A stretch of 14,015 nt of DNA from Acidobacteriota bacterium (GTDB taxonomy: Bacteria > Acidobacteriota > Terriglobia > Terriglobales > Acidobacteriaceae). The stretch spans positions 1-14,015 of the forward strand of contig JAJXXG010001204.1 of the NCBI GenBank assembly GCA_021781255.1. Reading direction: 5' to 3'. The notes under the pieces are model-generated. The model made no database searches, was not told the DNA's origin, and saw nothing but the letters and a program-made list of their open reading frames with translations. Shown piece by piece: positions 13,896-14,015 of this stretch. The stretch's first letter is position 1; every line of letters starts with the position of its first letter. Position numbers and translations under genes: made by a program.

Positions 13896-14015
13896 TCAGA
13901 AGATTTCGCGCAGTTTCGCGAAGGCGTCCAGCTCGATCAAATGCTGCCCTTCAGGTGCAGCATCAACAGTGGCGTGTTCCAGCACCCAGGTGTCTTTGTG
14001 GAAGAGAAACACCGC
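13896..14015 (-). CDS. 3' end of an unidentified gene (partial)
   Basis: Reading the minus strand from the right edge, 39 codons are open, ending in TGA at 13896-13898. The peptide ends in the segment EGQHLIELDAFAKLREIF and begins AVFLFHKDTWVLEHA. It reads as genuine protein, with amphipathic spacing, and has codon use like its neighbours. The reading frame is fixed by the stop and runs off the window. I cannot name the family from this tail. It lies 211 bp upstream of the ABC-F gene on the same strand. Confidence 0.6.
   Translation of the reverse strand, partial: AVFLFHKDTWVLEHATVDAAPEGQHLIELDAFAKLREIF

Overview
The window looks like chromosomal DNA from an Acidobacteriota-type (Terriglobia-like) Gram-negative bacterium. 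This is an inference from gene content: GC-rich coding sequence with good Shine-Dalgarno sites, LPS-heptose genes (a GT9 heptosyltransferase-like protein and bifunctional HldE), glycogen synthase, an exported DinB-like protein, and small secreted or conserved proteins of a kind I associate with that phylum. No phylogenetic marker such as rRNA is present. No tRNA, CRISPR array, prophage or transposase gene was seen.

Layout. Positions 1-422 hold no convincing gene. A DUF2127-type membrane protein (423-941, minus) diverges from a helical conserved-hypothetical gene (1178-1615, plus), with a strong GC palindrome between them. A small exported Cys/His-containing protein (1729-2049) and a DUF427 protein (2194-2478) follow on the plus strand. 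They converge, across a 20-bp imperfect inverted repeat, on an orphan sensor histidine kinase with an N-terminal cNMP-binding-like domain (2650-4140, minus).

From 4323 to 7660 runs a probable plus-strand operon: GT9 glycosyltransferase, flavin reductase-family protein, hldE. It is preceded by a consensus -10 box at 4276. HldE makes ADP-activated heptose, and the GT9 enzyme is the expected class of user of such a donor, so the operon points to LPS inner-core assembly; the flavin reductase in the middle is unexplained. A GT-C (GT39/ArnT-like) membrane glycosyltransferase (7754-9067) and glycogen synthase glgA (9440-10897) come next. Between them lies a 264-bp non-coding element with 20-bp perfect terminal inverted repeats, flanked by CTAG on both sides and full of nested hairpins: a MITE-like insertion 43 bp upstream of glgA. 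An exported DinB-fold protein (10968-11564) follows glgA.

The right end is minus-strand: a small three-helix membrane protein (11658-11996), a YbiT-type ABC-F ATPase (12044-13684) and the last 39 codons of an unidentified gene running off the window (13896-14015).

Most of the window is ordinary housekeeping and envelope biology. The most unusual structure is the MITE-like element at 9125-9396. I did not find a clearly novel multi-gene system.
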